Of a stretch of DNA of 64,000 nucleotides, positions 1 through 14,044 are shown in pieces. Position numbers and translations under genes: made by a program. Each line of letters opens with the position of its first letter. The stretch's first letter is position 1. Origin of the DNA: Misgurnus anguillicaudatus (taxonomy: Eukaryota > Chordata > Actinopteri > Cypriniformes > Cobitidae); NCBI RefSeq assembly GCF_027580225.2, contig NC_073361.2, forward strand, positions 25,066,001 to 25,130,000, in the 5' to 3' direction. A model generated the notes under the pieces. It was not told the DNA's origin and searched no databases. It worked only from the letters and a program-made list of their open reading frames with translations.

Positions 1-154
1 GCAGAGGTGGATCTGTGCTGGAAGATATCCCCATTACCTGACATTACATGCAAGTTTCTCTGTAAGAAAATGTCTATTAGACCAGCAGAGTTAGCCCCCC
101 ATGATATCGTCAGCAACTAAAATATTTTATAATCTTACATCCTAAGTGTAAAAC

Positions 155-400
155 TAGGGATGTTAACAATTAACCGATCTTCGATTAATTGTCGATAATA
201 ATTAAATCGATAAAACTTGACGATAGTCGAAAAAGCAAGGTCATGCCCGTGTGCGCGGTGCCCGTGCAAAAAAACAAACAGCAGGAGAAAAAAATAAAGT
301 GTGCGCACATGAGTTAAACTAGCCATGATCACAATGATTCTCGATGCTAAGCACACACCTGGGCATTTTAACGTCATGCGAGAAGAGGCTGGCTGCCAAC
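155..400. mobile_element. Left part of a hAT-like MITE
   Basis: Starts TAGGGATGTTAACAATTAAC, a terminus like those of hAT-type non-autonomous elements in fish, followed by a run of ATCGAT/TCGATT motifs. No matching right end was located, so the extent is approximate. Confidence 0.3.
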
Positions 401-684
401 GCAACGAAATGGCATTCGCAGTGGATCTGATCAGGCCGATAAAGAAAATGCAAATACGGTTAACCTACTGAAAGCAAAGACCCTCTCTAGGGAAGCCTGC
501 AAGCTTAGCATAGCAATGCTGCTAATGCTGCTATACACAGGGAATGAGACCAGAGGCTATTTTTAAATAAACACATTAAAATGTAATCTTAAATTCTGCC
601 AAGAAACTGTAAAATGTAAATGGTAGCGCTTTGAACGCCTGCAACAGATGTCATTGACTGGGCGAGGTGCTGGGTAGTCTAGAC

Positions 685-888
685 CAGTGTTCTTTAACCC
701 TGGTCCTGGAGGACCCCCTTCCAGAAAGTTTTAGATGTAGCCTTATTTAATACACCTGAGCCAACTCATCAGCCTCCTTCCAGAATGTCTCCCTAACAAG
801 CTGATAAGTTAAAACAGGTGTGTTGATTAAGGAGACATCTATAACTTTCTGGAAGGGGGTCCTCCAGGACCAGGGTTGAAGAACACTG
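685..888. mobile_element. hAT-type fold-back MITE
   Basis: Almost entirely inverted repeat: CAGTGTTCTTTAACCCTGGT at the left and ACCAGGGTTGAAGAACACTG at the right, flanked by the 8-bp duplication gtctagac/gtctagat (677-684, 889-896). A related right half lies at about 53033-53128. Confidence 0.85.
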
Positions 889-967
889 GTCTAGATGACC
901 GTTAAGGATTTTCTAATGGTAGAATATCGAAGGTTGCTATCTCCAGAATTAAAGTATCTATGCTGAA

Positions 968-1431
968 TAGGGATGCACCGATACCACTTTTTTTGGAATA
1001 CGAGTACAAGTACTTGCATTTCAGTACTTGCCGATACCGATACAGAGTACTTAATAAAAAAAATTATTTAAATTTACAGGTAACAGCTTTAGTCATATAA
1101 TTTAACAAAAAAAAAAAAACAAGGGACTAGTTTGGAATTAAGAACATTTATTTAAAATGAAAAGCATGTTGTATGCAACATATTACAGAATAAATAATTA
1201 TTAAAAAAAATTCAACAGTGACAGTGCAACTCAAGTATTTTTTTCAGTTTGTTGTAAACTCTGTCTCTTTGGACAACACGAGGCATTAACCCCTTACACG
1301 CCCCTCAAACATAGACATTTCTCAGACCGTGGTATCGATCCCGGGTATAGGGGGACTTTTAACGAGTACTTTAAAAAATGTGGTATCGAGGCCGATACCT
1401 GATACCATTATCGGTATCGGGTGAATCCCTA
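968..1431. mobile_element. hAT-type MITE with perfect 8-bp target duplication
   Basis: Ends TAGGGATGCACCGATACC and GGTATCGGGTGAATCCCTA, flanked by atgctgaa on both sides (960-967 and 1432-1439). Interior AT-rich with no coding capacity. Confidence 0.9.
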
Positions 1432-1745
1432 ATGCTGAAAGTGCGCCGCAGGTGCATGCTGGAGTTGACGACGGGAAAATCGTAACTAAAAATATAATTA
1501 CAACAAATAGTGTATTAACGACTCGTTGAGTTGAACAACTAGAAATATAACACTTGGCATGAACGCACAAACTTACATGCGACTGTTGCTTAGTGCACCG
1601 TGCACGCATATAAAATTTCAAACGTCAAATATAACGATCATCCAATATGGGGAATTGCATAAATTGACATACTCCCTATTATAAACAGATATAAAGAATG
1701 TGATGTTTGTGAGATATTGATGAGAAAATCAGCCTATGCTTTCCT

Positions 1746-2126
1746 CAGTGGCGGCCAGTGACGTGTGTTGCTTGGCACGTCAAAATATGTGTTCGTTGCG
1801 TCATGTGAACCATGTGCATCATGTGTCTTGTCAAAATTTGTGCCTGCTGCACACACGTCAAAAGGGTTTATGATATAAAAAAATACTTGCACTAACTTAG
1901 CACTAAACTGTGATTACACACGAGAGTATTTGGCAAACGTGAGCGTCTTTTTAATCATCAACCCCTTCGAAGTGTCTGGAGCAGGCACTTATATTGACAT
2001 GACACATAAAATGACGCGCCAAACACATATTTTGAAATGACGAACAACACACATTACAGGCTAAATACATGTTGTGACGAGCTTCGCATCGTGCGCCCTC
2101 GAAAAAGAAGGCACCGGCCGCCACTG
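1746..2126. mobile_element. hAT-type MITE
   Basis: Inverted ends CAGTGGCGGCCAGTG and CACCGGCCGCCACTG, flanked by gctttcct/gctctcct (7 of 8 bases, 1738-1745 and 2127-2134). Interior has imperfect inverted repeats such as ttgacgtgccaa-like motifs; no gene. Confidence 0.8.
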
Positions 2127-2134
2127 GCTCTCCT

Positions 2135-3970
2135 CATATGAACACATCATATGCTTACTACTCTAAAGAGAGCTGCAAGCCGTCAACTAAAGGCATTAGC
2201 ATCTATTCCCCTGTGAACCGGCAATTGCGACATAATTATTTCAACACCGTAGTCATTTGCGTAATTCTAAGCAGATAAAGCGAAACAAGGTCACACATGG
2301 GCACAGAGAGGTACCCATTCTCCGACTGGCGGTGTTGCCCCAAATTTAGTTGGCGTATGTGTCCGCACCACACTACACGAACCGGAGGGGAAAATTCAAC
2401 CACAGCTTTCTACGTGCCCTTTTACTCAGCTACAAGCATTGACGAACTTGCAAAGACAATCTTAAATGAATACAAGCAATCGAAAGTCGTTCTGGCTCTA
2501 GTTCTTTCCAAGCTTCTAGGGTTAATTGTTAAGCAGGCTCCTCTTTGGCTCCACAACGAATACATGCTCTCTGCGCCTGCTTTTGATTTCTTTTTAATCA
2601 ACTGAAATGTACCCGAAACCTCAGCCTAGTTCTTAGAATGTGTCTCACCACAACCGGTATTCTTAGAGTCAAAGGCAGATGTCAAGGTTGTATAAAATAT
2701 ACTCTCTTAAAACGACAGTGCAAAATTACATTATCACACTGTCACATGGCCTTAACATCTTTCCACTATATCAGTGTGCAAAACCCTGTACTTTTGAGAA
2801 GTTATAAGCTAAAAATCTGTAAAAAGTTTATTTTAAGAACTACAATGCAATGCAAAATGCCAACTTCTGATCTGAATGGAAAATTACAATTTGCCAAACA
2901 AAGCATACATTTCCTAATTTTCTCCCCAATCTGCTCTATAAAATGGGTGCTTGGACTGTCTAATTTTTAAAAACTTAAAGTGTTTTAACAAATGCTTTTC
3001 AACTATTGACGAAAGAAATGGCTTTGCTCTTTAATACACGAGCCATGTGAGAAGTTGGTGGTGTAGTGTAATCATTTCTGAAGAAACTCCGATGAGTCTT
3101 TGGGGTTTGGTTTGACACTGTAACGATGAAAGACATTATCACATGGGTGCAAGCGCTTACACGTGCCTGGCCAAACACACACATTAAAAACAGAATAGAT
3201 AAATACAAATTTTAAATCATTACTCATCTCTGTTAAACCTCATTCTATCAAGTTCCATTTTTAATCTGTGCATGATGGCACATGCCAGTGTCTGTGCACC
3301 CCCTTATGCACACCACCACCCCCAACTTCCCTATATGTCCAAAATATCTTCAACTAGCTGATGCATAGATATTTGGCATTCATCAATGGAAAGTCATTTC
3401 ATTCAAGCACCCTGGTATACAACAATAACATCACTGGCTTTTGGTCAAAGATGAAAATTGAACTGCACATCCGAGGTAATGATTTCCTGTTCAACAACAA
3501 ATGTTTATATTTATGTTTCTGAAGAATTGCTTCTCTTTGGCTTGGTAAAAAATTGACCAAAGGTTTAAAGAGACTCTTCTTGAATCAGCTGACTCGAGCA
3601 GGAAGCCGACCTCAGCTAGTACTTGGAAAGGCTTTTCTACGTAGAGCAAGTCTGCAGTTCTAATTAAATGCCAGATAAAAGGGATGCTGAACCGCTTAAC
3701 CAAAAGAATGAAAGTAAAACTTTGCCTGACAGAAATACCTCTACAGAGTATTGGATGTATATACAGATATACGTCATTATTGCTACATATTATGATATGT
3801 AATTGTTCTACACAATGTCAAAGTCAATATAAACAGGCTGTTTGTTTGTTTTTTATTTTAAGTTTCAATATTGTCCTCTGATTCTCTTAAAATGGCTTGG
3901 CAGTAATTTTAATATACACAAATTAGAATTTTATTTAAAACAAAAATGTAAATACACTGAAAGTAAAGAT
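2135..3970. other. No gene recognised
   Basis: AT-rich DNA with only short chance open frames on both strands and no family I recognise. Probably part of the long bcl2 intron. Confidence 0.4.
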
Positions 3971-4397
3971 TAAAAGGAAAACACCACTGTTTTTCAATAT
4001 TTTACTATGTTCTTACCTCAACTTAGAGGAATTAATAAATACCTATTTTTTTTTCAATGCATGCACTTTTAATCTTTGTACAGCGCTTCTTGAATGTGTT
4101 AGCATTTAGCCTAGCCCCATTCATTCCTATGGCTCCAAACAAAAGTTTTATTTTGTGCGCCCATACTTACTCGTGTAACTACTCATGTAACTAGGGAAAA
4201 CATGGAAGTGTTTGGTGGCTTATAAATGCATCCCTGTTTGGAGCCATAGGAATGAATGGGGCTAAGCTAAATGCTAACACATTCACGAGGTGCTATACAA
4301 AGATTAAAAGTGCACGCATTGAAAAAAATAGATATGTATTTGCCTAAACTGAGGTAAGACCATAGTAAAATATTGAAAACCGGTGAAAAACCTTTAA
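3971..4397. mobile_element. TTAA-flanked fold-back MITE
   Basis: TTAA at both ends; left arm AAGGAAAACACCACTGTTTT and right arm complementary (aaaccggtgaaaaacctt). Most of the element folds on itself (gctccaaacagggatgca / ggctccaaac). TTAA duplications are typical of piggyBac and Kolobok relatives. A larger relative lies at 53791-54292. Confidence 0.82.
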
Positions 4398-6462
4398 ATG
4401 CATGCTGGTGGCAGGTAATTTGTGTTCCTGCCATTTAAAGTCTATTTTGTGATTTACCTGTTTTCTACATGAAATCATCCTACATAATAAAAAGAACATT
4501 TTGTGAAAATATAACCTTGATATCTTTAATAGCAAGTAAGAGTATGTCAAAGATTGAAAGGGAAATTTAAAAGTGAACATTTTTAGTTAAATTAATGAAA
4601 TGAAAATGTGATGATCATTGTCTTATAATTAGATTATGAGACTTAAACCATGGTTTTCACAGGCAGTGTCACATTTCTTCTTTAAAGATTTGGTGAGAAA
4701 TAGATGATTTGATATTTAAATCTGAATTTGATTGCAGGTTTTGGTTTTTGGCATTTAGATATCTTCTTAAACTTTACAGTAGATGCATATGATACACAAA
4801 CAATTTTATCAGAAGTATAATGCTAACAGTAACATGGTATCAATATAAACAAACAAAGTTTTGTGAAATTTGTAGTTTTATGTTTCCTTTTAGGAACTCT
4901 TAAGTATATACATTTGCATAAAAAGTTTTGTTAAACTTGCATTTATTTGCCCAGTGTAATCACCAAATAAAACACCTATCCAACAAGTTCTAACAATGAC
5001 AAAATGGCCAAGTAAATTACGTAACCATAAAATGTGATCCGGGTGACCATGACATCCTTTTGACCATCACAATGTGATGACATCAAATTCTTAAAATTTC
5101 TGCAGCATCTGCATTTCCAAAAGCCAAGCACCGTCTGCACTTCTGCTTTTGATATCATCAGAACCGCCTCTGTATGCATGCCTCATATTTAAATGCGCAA
5201 GTTACACGCAGTGAAGGGAAACCGATTCTTCCAACATCAGCGTGTAGGCACAGACCACAACATGGTAAGCTATAGGTATATATCACAATGCAGCTGACTG
5301 CAGTGAGTAATTCGGATACCTCAAAGTGCATACCATACCACCGCACAAAACAAAACATAGCCTCATGCTAAACGCGAAACATCTGTTTTTCTGTCTGCCT
5401 CTGTTAAAACAAAGCATCAAAATAAAGGGCCCTTGGTAAGGCCCCCAACATCTGTGTGAGTCAGCCCGTGCAACTGATGGAAACGTCCCTTTTGTGGCCT
5501 TACAGCAAAAAGACACCTTATTTGAAAGGCTTGTGTTTATTTTTGTAGCACAAATGAATCATCAGTCAGGTGTTTAAAAAAATGTTAACCCCTTCCGTTC
5601 CAGTTACGCATATCTTTGTTCTCCGAAATCCCTGTTGATTATGTCATCCGCAGGCAGTGATGTAACAATGCATCATAAGCCTCTCTTTAAAAAAAAAACT
5701 TTTCTGCACTCAGCATGCTGCAACTGACAAACTAAGTCTTTACACATGCATTACATAATGCTAGTGTCCTAGACAACTTAATATGTTGGGGGAGGAGCAT
5801 TTTCATTTTCTAAAGATTAATATAAGTGCAATGACCTCCATGCTCTCTTGTTCACCAATGCAATTCAACCTCTTGCTGTCGGAAAAAAGCCGATTACACA
5901 AATGGGCTTGATATGATCTGAAGAGCAGATGGACAGATGAGGAGCCTGTAAGATGAGGCCATTTCGCTTTAGTCTAAAGTCTAACTAGCAAATCTGGTCG
6001 GTACATTAAGTGTGCAGGCTAAATTTGAATTCTGCTCAGCAACAGCGATGGTAATCATTGTTTGAACAGAAACCAGGTGAGGAACGAAATGAAGGTGAGG
6101 TAAAACTGTAGGCACGACGATAAAACTGATGCCCGCTGTCACAAAAAGTAACGACTGTAGCCGCCACATGAAAATCAGAACAAAGTTCAGAGAGAGTGCA
6201 GGCCTCTGCTGAATCCACCCCCCCACCACCACCAGCTCTGACAGGGTTACATTCTTTCATCTGAGCTCACCACTGCACTTCCAGAGAGGAACGCACAGGA
6301 AGAAAAGGAGGCCGTCAGACTGTTCCATGGATATAATCACCCAAAAAAGGCAAAATACAGATGCGTAGTATAAAGAGAAGGGATACAAAAACACCTAATA
6401 AGAAAACTGACCAAAGAAATGTCCTTATTATAGTAACTCAGGGTAAATGGTGAAGTGGGGAC
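4398..6462. other. No gene recognised
   Basis: No exon with splice borders and no recognisable protein family; some short A/T runs. An acidic or membrane-like reading in the short frames here is not convincing. Confidence 0.4.
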
Positions 6463-7361
6463 TTAAAGGATTAGTCAATTTTCTCAAAAAAAAATCCAGA
6501 CAATCTACCCACCACCATGTCATCCAAAATGCCGATGTCTTTCCTTGTTCAGTCAAAAAAGAAATTATGTTTTTTGAGGAAAACATTCCAGGATTTTTCT
6601 CATTTTAATGGACTTTAATGGACACCAACATGTAACAGTTTTAATGCAGTTTTAACAGAGTTTCAAAGGACTCTAAACGATCCCAAACGAGGCATAAGGG
6701 TCTTATATAGCGAAATGATTGTCATTTTTGAAAAGTGAATATATGCACTTTTGGACCACAAGTTTTCGTCTATCTCCGGTCCTGTGACGCGCCAGCGGGA
6801 CCTCACGTAATTGCGTAATGCCGTGGAAAGGTCACGTGTTACATATATGAAACACACATTTGTGGACCATTTTAAACAGTAAACTGACACAAAGACATTA
6901 ATTAGTATCATTCGACATACAACAACGTCGGAACGGTCCTCTTTCTCCACACTTGTAAACACTGGGGCGTAGTTTCGCATCCGTGACCTCTTGACGTGAT
7001 GATGTATTACGTGAGGTCACGCTGGCGCGTCACAGGACCGAAGATAGACGAGAAGTTGTGGTTTAAAAGTGCATATTTTTATTTTTCTTGTCAAAAATGA
7101 CAATCATTTTGCTAGATGAGACCCTTATGCCTCGTTTGGGATCATTTAGAGTCCTTTGAAACTCCGTAAAAAACTGCAATTTTAAACTGCATTAAAACTG
7201 TAATGTGTTGGGGTCCATTAAAAGGAGAAAAAACCTGGAATGTTTTCCTCGAAAAACATAATTTCTTCTCAACTAAACAAAAAAAGACATCAATTTTGGA
7301 TGACATGGTGGTGAGTAAATTATCTGGATTTTTTTTTTAAGAAAATAGACTAATCCTTTAA
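6463..7361. mobile_element. TTAA fold-back element, copy 1 of 3
   Basis: TTAA at both ends (6463-6466, 7358-7361), terminal repeats AGGATTAGTC... /GACTAATCCT, and arms of about 250 bp that pair with one another. Copies 2 and 3 are at 45635-46547 and 61585-62501; this copy is inverted relative to them in its central region. Confidence 0.9.
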
Positions 7362-7944
7362 TCCTCCTGGTTCTTACACTTTTCAATTTTGAAAATCTTT
7401 CCTTGTAATCTCAAGTATCTAGAGTTTTGGATAAGACTGTAACAAACAATAATATAAACTGTGCTCAGATCTGCCAAAAAAAGCAAAGTCTGCAACCAAA
7501 CGTAAGATTACAGTAGCTCTACACACTTACTGTAAGTCAATAAGGCTGCATTTGACCATATCCGATTTTTTCTACTGCCTGTTTACAAATACTTTAGATA
7601 TGCCTCATATCCAATGTCTGTGTTTACTTTAAACTCCCGCCCAGACCGAATGCTAGCTTAACTAGTGTTAGCTATCTAACGTTAATATCATCATCACTTA
7701 TTTAAAGTAAAGGCCAATGTTAATGATTACCTTCGGCATCATCATCCACATTGTCTCTCTGTCATCATGTCTTCCTCTGAAAAACTGTTGAGAACTTTGG
7801 GGGGTCAGCAGCTACAGTATGTTTATCGCCCAAAATTTGCTCCAGTTGCTAAACTGCGGTTGTTGTGATCCTTAACTTCCTAATACTTGGCTTTAATGCT
7901 CTTTATTTTGAACTAGCATTGCAGTTAGGTGCAGCCGCGTGTAA

Positions 7945-8549
7945 AGGGCCGTTTACATTATAACGATAACTATAAAAAATACAGTTTTGAAAAACGTTTT
8001 ATATAAAAGACAAAAGCGGGGTTCACACCATAACTTTAACGATAAAGATAAAACGAACGATATCGTTGGCATCACTTTCTAGGCAATTTTTTCCCCACCT
8101 GATGAACGATAAACCATTGACAGCCAATCAAATCTATTTGAACTTAAAGTGCACGCGCACTTTAAATGACAGTGGAAAAGCTCAATGCGGAGGTCTATAA
8201 CATAAAATACCTCAGGTATCCAGTGTTGATGCAGTTTTTTGTACTACGTAATGCTTTTTCCCTACCTAACTACTCCAAAAGGTATTAACTTTTTAGATTA
8301 CACAAACTAGATTCACTGTTTAGACTTACGCGAAACGCAGCGTGTTGAGGGCATTTGCTGGTTACCCGCTGTGTAAATACAACAAGAACGGCATATTTAC
8401 ATATTCAGTGACATGTAAACAATTGCAAAAGTTTTTATTACAAGAAATATCCAATAAAAGTTAATGTCATTAACTGAATTAGCTTAAAGTTATCGTTATA
8501 ACGTGGACGCTAATATAGTTATCGTTATAGTTTTATTGTGAACAGCCCT
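7945..8549. mobile_element. Inverted-repeat MITE of the AGGGCCGTTYACA type, copy 1
   Basis: Ends AGGGCCGTTTACATTATAAC and a right end gttatcgttatag...tgtgaacagccct. Interior shares blocks (acgcgaaacgcagcgtgttg, tcaaatctatttgaac) with the reverse-oriented copy at 24693-25202. No clear target duplication seen, so superfamily is open (hAT-like ends). Confidence 0.75.
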
Positions 8550-11500
8550 TAACTCCTTATTTCATGTGCGAAATGATGACGGTCAGCGCAATCTGTCGTG
8601 TAACACTGACGTCATAATCAAGCTGAATCGGATGTGTGTGTTTAGACGCAGTTCGGATGTCTGGATATCGGATATGTTTTCGATAAAAATCCACATTTGG
8701 AAGTGGCTCAGATCGAATAGGAAAAAATCGGATCTCTGTAAGTTTTTTGTGTTTACACACGTGCAGAAATATCCAATCTGTGTCAGATGTGAGCACTAAA
8801 TTTTGTGACAGTGTAAATGCAGCCTGTCTCAGCTGTGTCTGGATATATGACAAACATCTGAAACTGTTGACAAAAGGGATATGCACAGCAAGGATTGCTT
8901 ATACAAACAATGACAGATCATGATTTTGTCTGACTTGGGTTTTTATTCACAAATGTCTCAAAAAAGATCCCCTTCATATTCACATAATGAAAAAACATGA
9001 TGCCTTATGTTTTGGTTTGAGATGCTTTTCTGTACTTTATAACAGGCCCTATAATAACGTGGCACACAATACTACCCTACAAATGCAGAATGTGGAGAAA
9101 GTGAAGAAAAATTACTTTAAAGTTTATACACCAGCCAGTCAAACATGTTATTGCAATTTCGACACTCTTGTTACTCTAAAAAGAGACAAAATTGAACCAG
9201 GAGACTTTGTCACAAGACAGATGTCACAAAGCCCATTTCAAGCCTTAACTCAATTTTGACTAAATGCGTAGTTACTGCGCTCTGTCTTTGTAGGGCATCA
9301 AATCAGTAATCAAATATCAGGGCAAACGACAAAATGACAAATCCTCCCATCTCCTATACTTAAACAAGCTCCATATAAAGTCATTTAGCTATGAAAGAGC
9401 AACCTTTAAACAATAACATTGTCATTTGTGATAAAAAGAGTCTGTAAAATGAGAGGACATGAAACCAAACCTCAGCCCACATAGACCGTGTATCTGAACC
9501 TCCTATGGCCATCACCCACAAAGTCTCCAGAAAAGCTAGAAGAAAACATTTCTGCAGCATTAGCTCATGGGCTGGATGCCTTCTGGAAGTGCTTTTCCAT
9601 CTACCCCCTTTCTTCTACCCCAACTGCTCTCTAATCAGCTCTCTCTTCCTCCGCCACCCGCTTCCCTCGACACCCACGCCCCCTCCAAAACAGATCTGCC
9701 ACCCACACACGCCTCCCACCCTGTTCTTTTTCCCCTCATCCTCTGTTGGAAAAGTTCAACGACCTTGCTTTTTCCCTCCCTCACTTTCCGTCTCTCTCCG
9801 TGTATCAGCTGATCTTAGCCTTTTAAAGAGAAGAATGCGAAGAATGCATTGATGTGGGTGTAAAGACAATCTGGCCTTGTTATTGTGGGAATCGTGGAAG
9901 GGGAACATTTTGGGGTTTAAAAAGCCTTATGCAGAACAGCCTCTCTAACTGCGAGACGTTTCGAAAGCATATACAACAAACTTCGCTCTTTTAAAAGTTC
10001 ACTTTAAGGTCACTAGAGTGACACTGGTTTGACCCTGACAATTAACTTAACAAGGACACAGAGGTTTGGGTAACCAAACAACTTGTGGATTATACCAAAA
10101 CACTGACAAAACGGTGTCAACAAGCCATTGCTTTATTATCTAGATGTTATCTATATATATATCCAGGTGCCAGAAAGGCCAATTAGCAAGTAAGGTCACT
10201 GAATAAGGAGTTGTTAGTGTTTTACCAAACGTCAGGTTTTTGTGTTTTGTGCCAAGCTGTGATCCTTGATAAAGACGTTGTTACGTCAACAAAAGAAGGC
10301 ATGATATCGCTGTTGACCACATCAAACGAAAAAAGTATGGAACATTTGTCCCTAACAAAATTGGTCTTAATCTATATCTAGCCATATCTATCAGGCATGG
10401 TCCTACTGCTGGTTTTGGAAACACTGTGTTATTAGTTCGACATTTATTAGATCATTTAAAAGACATAAACTTTGTAAAAAGCATAAAGCATACATTTGTT
10501 TTTATCACAAAGCAATTACAGTCTTATCATTTACTTCAAATTTCATAATCACTTTCTTCCCGTCACACGATCGACTAAAAATGACTTAATTTATTAATTT
10601 ACTGTTATTATATTAAAATGAGCAATCATTCTGTGCTCGAGTTTGACTCACTGAGACCCTTACAGTTCGTTTGGATATCTGATTTTGTTCTCCTTTTGCA
10701 GGGGAATACCAAAAGGGGACTTTCAAATCTCTATGTTCAGCTAGTTGGTAAACAGAACAGAGATAGAGCTTTACAGAAAGGGGGATTTTTACCTTTGCAT
10801 TCATTTGCATTCGCGTCAAAACAGCATTTTGGTCCTTTTTCAATCTAGTTTTGAAACTTCTGAAATGTGCATTGAAATTGGCGAACAGACGCCGTGGGAG
10901 TTCGCCTTCGTTTTCATAATGAGTGATAAGCACCACAATGATTTAGAATGGAAAAAAAACGATAAAACTTTGTTCACAACAAGTTTTCGTGGTTAATCAT
11001 CAAATGGAAAAGCATTCCGTTCACGTTAACATTAACAAACCGGTCACTTTTAAACTGCATGCCATTAATTATTACATCAGTTGAATTTATTTCCCTTCCC
11101 ACCATGAACCACATATAGATCATCCCTGGTGAGCGTTACATCATATAAAACCCATTCATAGCAGAAACCAAGGTGGGTCTCGGGCATTGTGCTAAAAACG
11201 TGATGTAAATTCCGGCTGGCCGAAATCCCACCGTCATGACAATGATCCCACTATACAGATGAATGGAAGGAAATACAGCATAAACCGGTTAGGAGTAGGA
11301 ATCCTTAAAATGGAAACCACATGACGGAGGTCAAGATTCCATGGCAAAGCTTGAACTCTTTGGTTTCCGCATCACAGAGTAACAAGCGCACACTCGAGAA
11401 GTCTCGTGTCTCGTCATGGATACCCAGTTAGTAAGCGAGCCTCATTCTTTTGTCTAGCCAGCCTGCAGTACATCACTGGTCACAGGGCACAAGTTCATTA

Positions 11501-12871
11501 GTCATAGCACTCAGGCATATAAACCACATAAACGATTAAATGAAGAAAGACTCAAATTAGGCAACTTGGCTAAAGAAACGCAAGAGAATGAATAGCATTC
11601 GGCAGTTATGCAGAGCACTGCGGCAAATCAGCCCGGCAGGGTCTCAACCCTAAATATCAAACAGCTGTGTGAGAAAGCAAACAACAGTTCAAGCATCCAA
11701 GAAGAGTGACAGAAGAGAGAGACAGATCTAGCAGACAAACATTCATACTGAGGCAAAAGCACATGGGGCAGCCGAGCTCGAGTGTGTTGCTATGCGTCTT
11801 TATCTTTCCCTCTGTACCCAACTCTCGGCCCTCCTCCTGCTCGGCATGCAGGCTGGGGATAGAGGCTTGAATAAGGGGAGAGACTGAAAGTCCCCCTGCA
11901 GGCTGCCTGCATTCTAAATCACCCATCTGCCACCACTGTCCCGGGGGCCCACCCCATTCTTCGACTGGAGAACTGTTTGTGTGTGATTGACTTGATTGTC
12001 TGTTTGCGTGTCTTTAATATGATGCCCCACCATGCAGTCTACATTTCTGCCTATCTTAGCTTAGTAAGCATATGGGTTCACCCAACCTCTAGCCACATCA
12101 ATGGCTCTGGTTCTACTCTGGAGTGACGCCCTGCCCCTCCCATGTACCGGATCCTTAGTAAACTTTATACAGAAGACATATTATTGCTTTCTGCACAAAA
12201 ATCATATGCTTGCACTAACCAACCATCAACGCAGTGAAATCATCAGAGTACAGTATGTTACAAAACGTGCTCAGTTGGTCAAGTCTGCGCCACCACTTAA
12301 AAAACAGTCACGTTGTAGTCAATGCTGGTATGTTACCTAGCAACCAAACAGCAGCATGGTCTTTTCTTCTTCTTGTTCATGTACATTTTTTAATAACCCC
12401 CTAAAAATTTCAGAAATTGCTCAAGAATGAGAACCGTTCCGTTTCAGCAGAGGGCTAGAAGCCGTCGCTGGTTGGAGGATTTCCTGCACTGTTTGCGCAA
12501 GTTGATTATTGCAGGCATGAACCATGTCTAGACATCTAATTTCTCCCATCAGTGAGAAAATGCGGGAAATTGCCTGAGCGTTGACTGTGCGCTGACACTT
12601 TTTAACACACTGTTGTTACTAATAAATCTGGCGGAGTTGAGTTTTCACACAGACCTGGAATGCTTGATCCTTCATCAAGATGAAAACTGCATTAGCGGGT
12701 CTAAGGGGTAGGAGGTTGTTCCATGTAAGGGCTTGGTGTTTTTGAGAAATGTATATAACGTGGGGTGATTTTGGAGTTACATGTTAAGAACACTTACATA
12801 AAACTATAGTTTATAGGCCTGTCATAACTGACATTTTGGTAATGAACAATTGTGATACAACGAATTCAAAT
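8550..12871. other. No gene recognised; pyrimidine-rich tract 9600-9810
   Basis: About 4.3 kb without a convincing exon. At 9600-9810 there is a strongly C/T-rich plus strand with many ccccc and ctctc runs, which makes long Pro/Ser/Leu-rich open frames without biological meaning. 10610-11000 has open frames on both strands but no recognised domain. Possibly intron of bcl2. Confidence 0.4.
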
Positions 12872-13552
12872 TGTGACCCTGTACCACAAAACCAGTCATA
12901 AGGGTCTTTTTTAATAAATGAGTGAATGAGTTTGAATAAATAAGCTTTCCATTGATGTATGGACGGTTTCATCGGATGCACGTGCGGTGATGCGAATCAC
13001 GCGATACACGTCTGGTCTGAACTTTACTTCCGGCTTCAGTTTTTTTAATGGTTTGACTAATTGCTAAACTGAACTCTTGATCAAATTCCTTGTGGAAAAT
13101 AACAAATGTTGTGGTTTCCTAAGTAGTCTATGTGTTGTTTATTTTGCTTGTTATATAAAAAACTACATTTAAAGTACTTTGTTGTTATTTATTCTTAGCG
13201 GAGTTTACCGGAAGTAATTTGTTGACCATGAAAGCCGCTTGTTTATGTTGTTACTGCTGAAACAGTCTATAGTTTGTTAGGATAGGACAATATTTATCCG
13301 AGATACAACTATCTGAACATATGGACTCTGAAGGAGCAAAAAATCAAAATATTGTAAAAATCACCTTTAAAGTTGTCCAAATGAAGTCCTTAGCAACATC
13401 ACTAATGACAAATACATAAACATGATTTTTACTTAATATCCTAATGATTTTTGGCAAAAAAAAATCTATCATTTTGAACCATACACTGTGGTTGGCTATT
13501 GCTACAAATATACTCATACAACTTATGACTGGTTTTGTAGTCCATGGTCACA
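12872..13552. mobile_element. Inverted-repeat MITE (TGTGACCC...GGTCACA), copy 1
   Basis: Starts TGTGACCCTGTACCACAAAA and ends ttttgtagtccatggtcaca, with long complementary arms (ccagtcataa/ttatgactgg). A second copy, disrupted by another element, starts at 51884. The interior block taggataggacaatatttat serves as the empty site for that insertion. Confidence 0.8.
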
Positions 13553-13624
13553 AATAAAAAATTCATTGTCTGTTTATTTCATCTCACCTTCATTGTAACA
13601 CATATATCCAAAGACCTTTGTCAT

Positions 13625-14044
13625 TTAAAGGGGACATTTCACCAGACTTTTTAAAGATGTCAAATAAATCTTTGGTGTCCCCAGGGTGCGTATGTGAAGT
13701 TTTAGCTCAAAATACCATCGATATCAATAATTTATTATAGCATGTTAAAATTGCCACTTGGTGAGCAAAAATGTGCCATTTTTGGGTGTGTCCTTTTAAA
13801 TGCAAATGAGCTGATCTCTGCACTAAATGGCAGTGCCATGGTTGGATAATGCAGATTAAGGGGCGGTATCTGACATCACCAGGAGTCAATTGCCTATTTT
13901 TTTCCACATGCTTGCAGAAAATGGTTTACCAAAACTTACTGGGTTGATCTTATTTACATTTTCTTGGTTGATAGAAGCACTGGAGACCCAATTATAGCAT
14001 TTAAACATGGAAAAAGTCAGATTTTCATGATATATCCCCTTTAA
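13625..14044. mobile_element. TTAA-flanked MITE, copy 1 (GGGGACATTTCACCAGAC type)
   Basis: TTAA at 13625-13628 and 14041-14044. The blocks agttttagctcaaaatacca, tttgggtgtgtcctttt and gaaaaagtcagatttt recur at 54578-55047 and, in reverse, at 42237-42730. Confidence 0.85.

Noticed and set aside
9505..9852. Overlapping Pro/Ser/Leu-rich open frames.
   Set aside because: They come from a C/T-rich tract; no domain, no splice signals.
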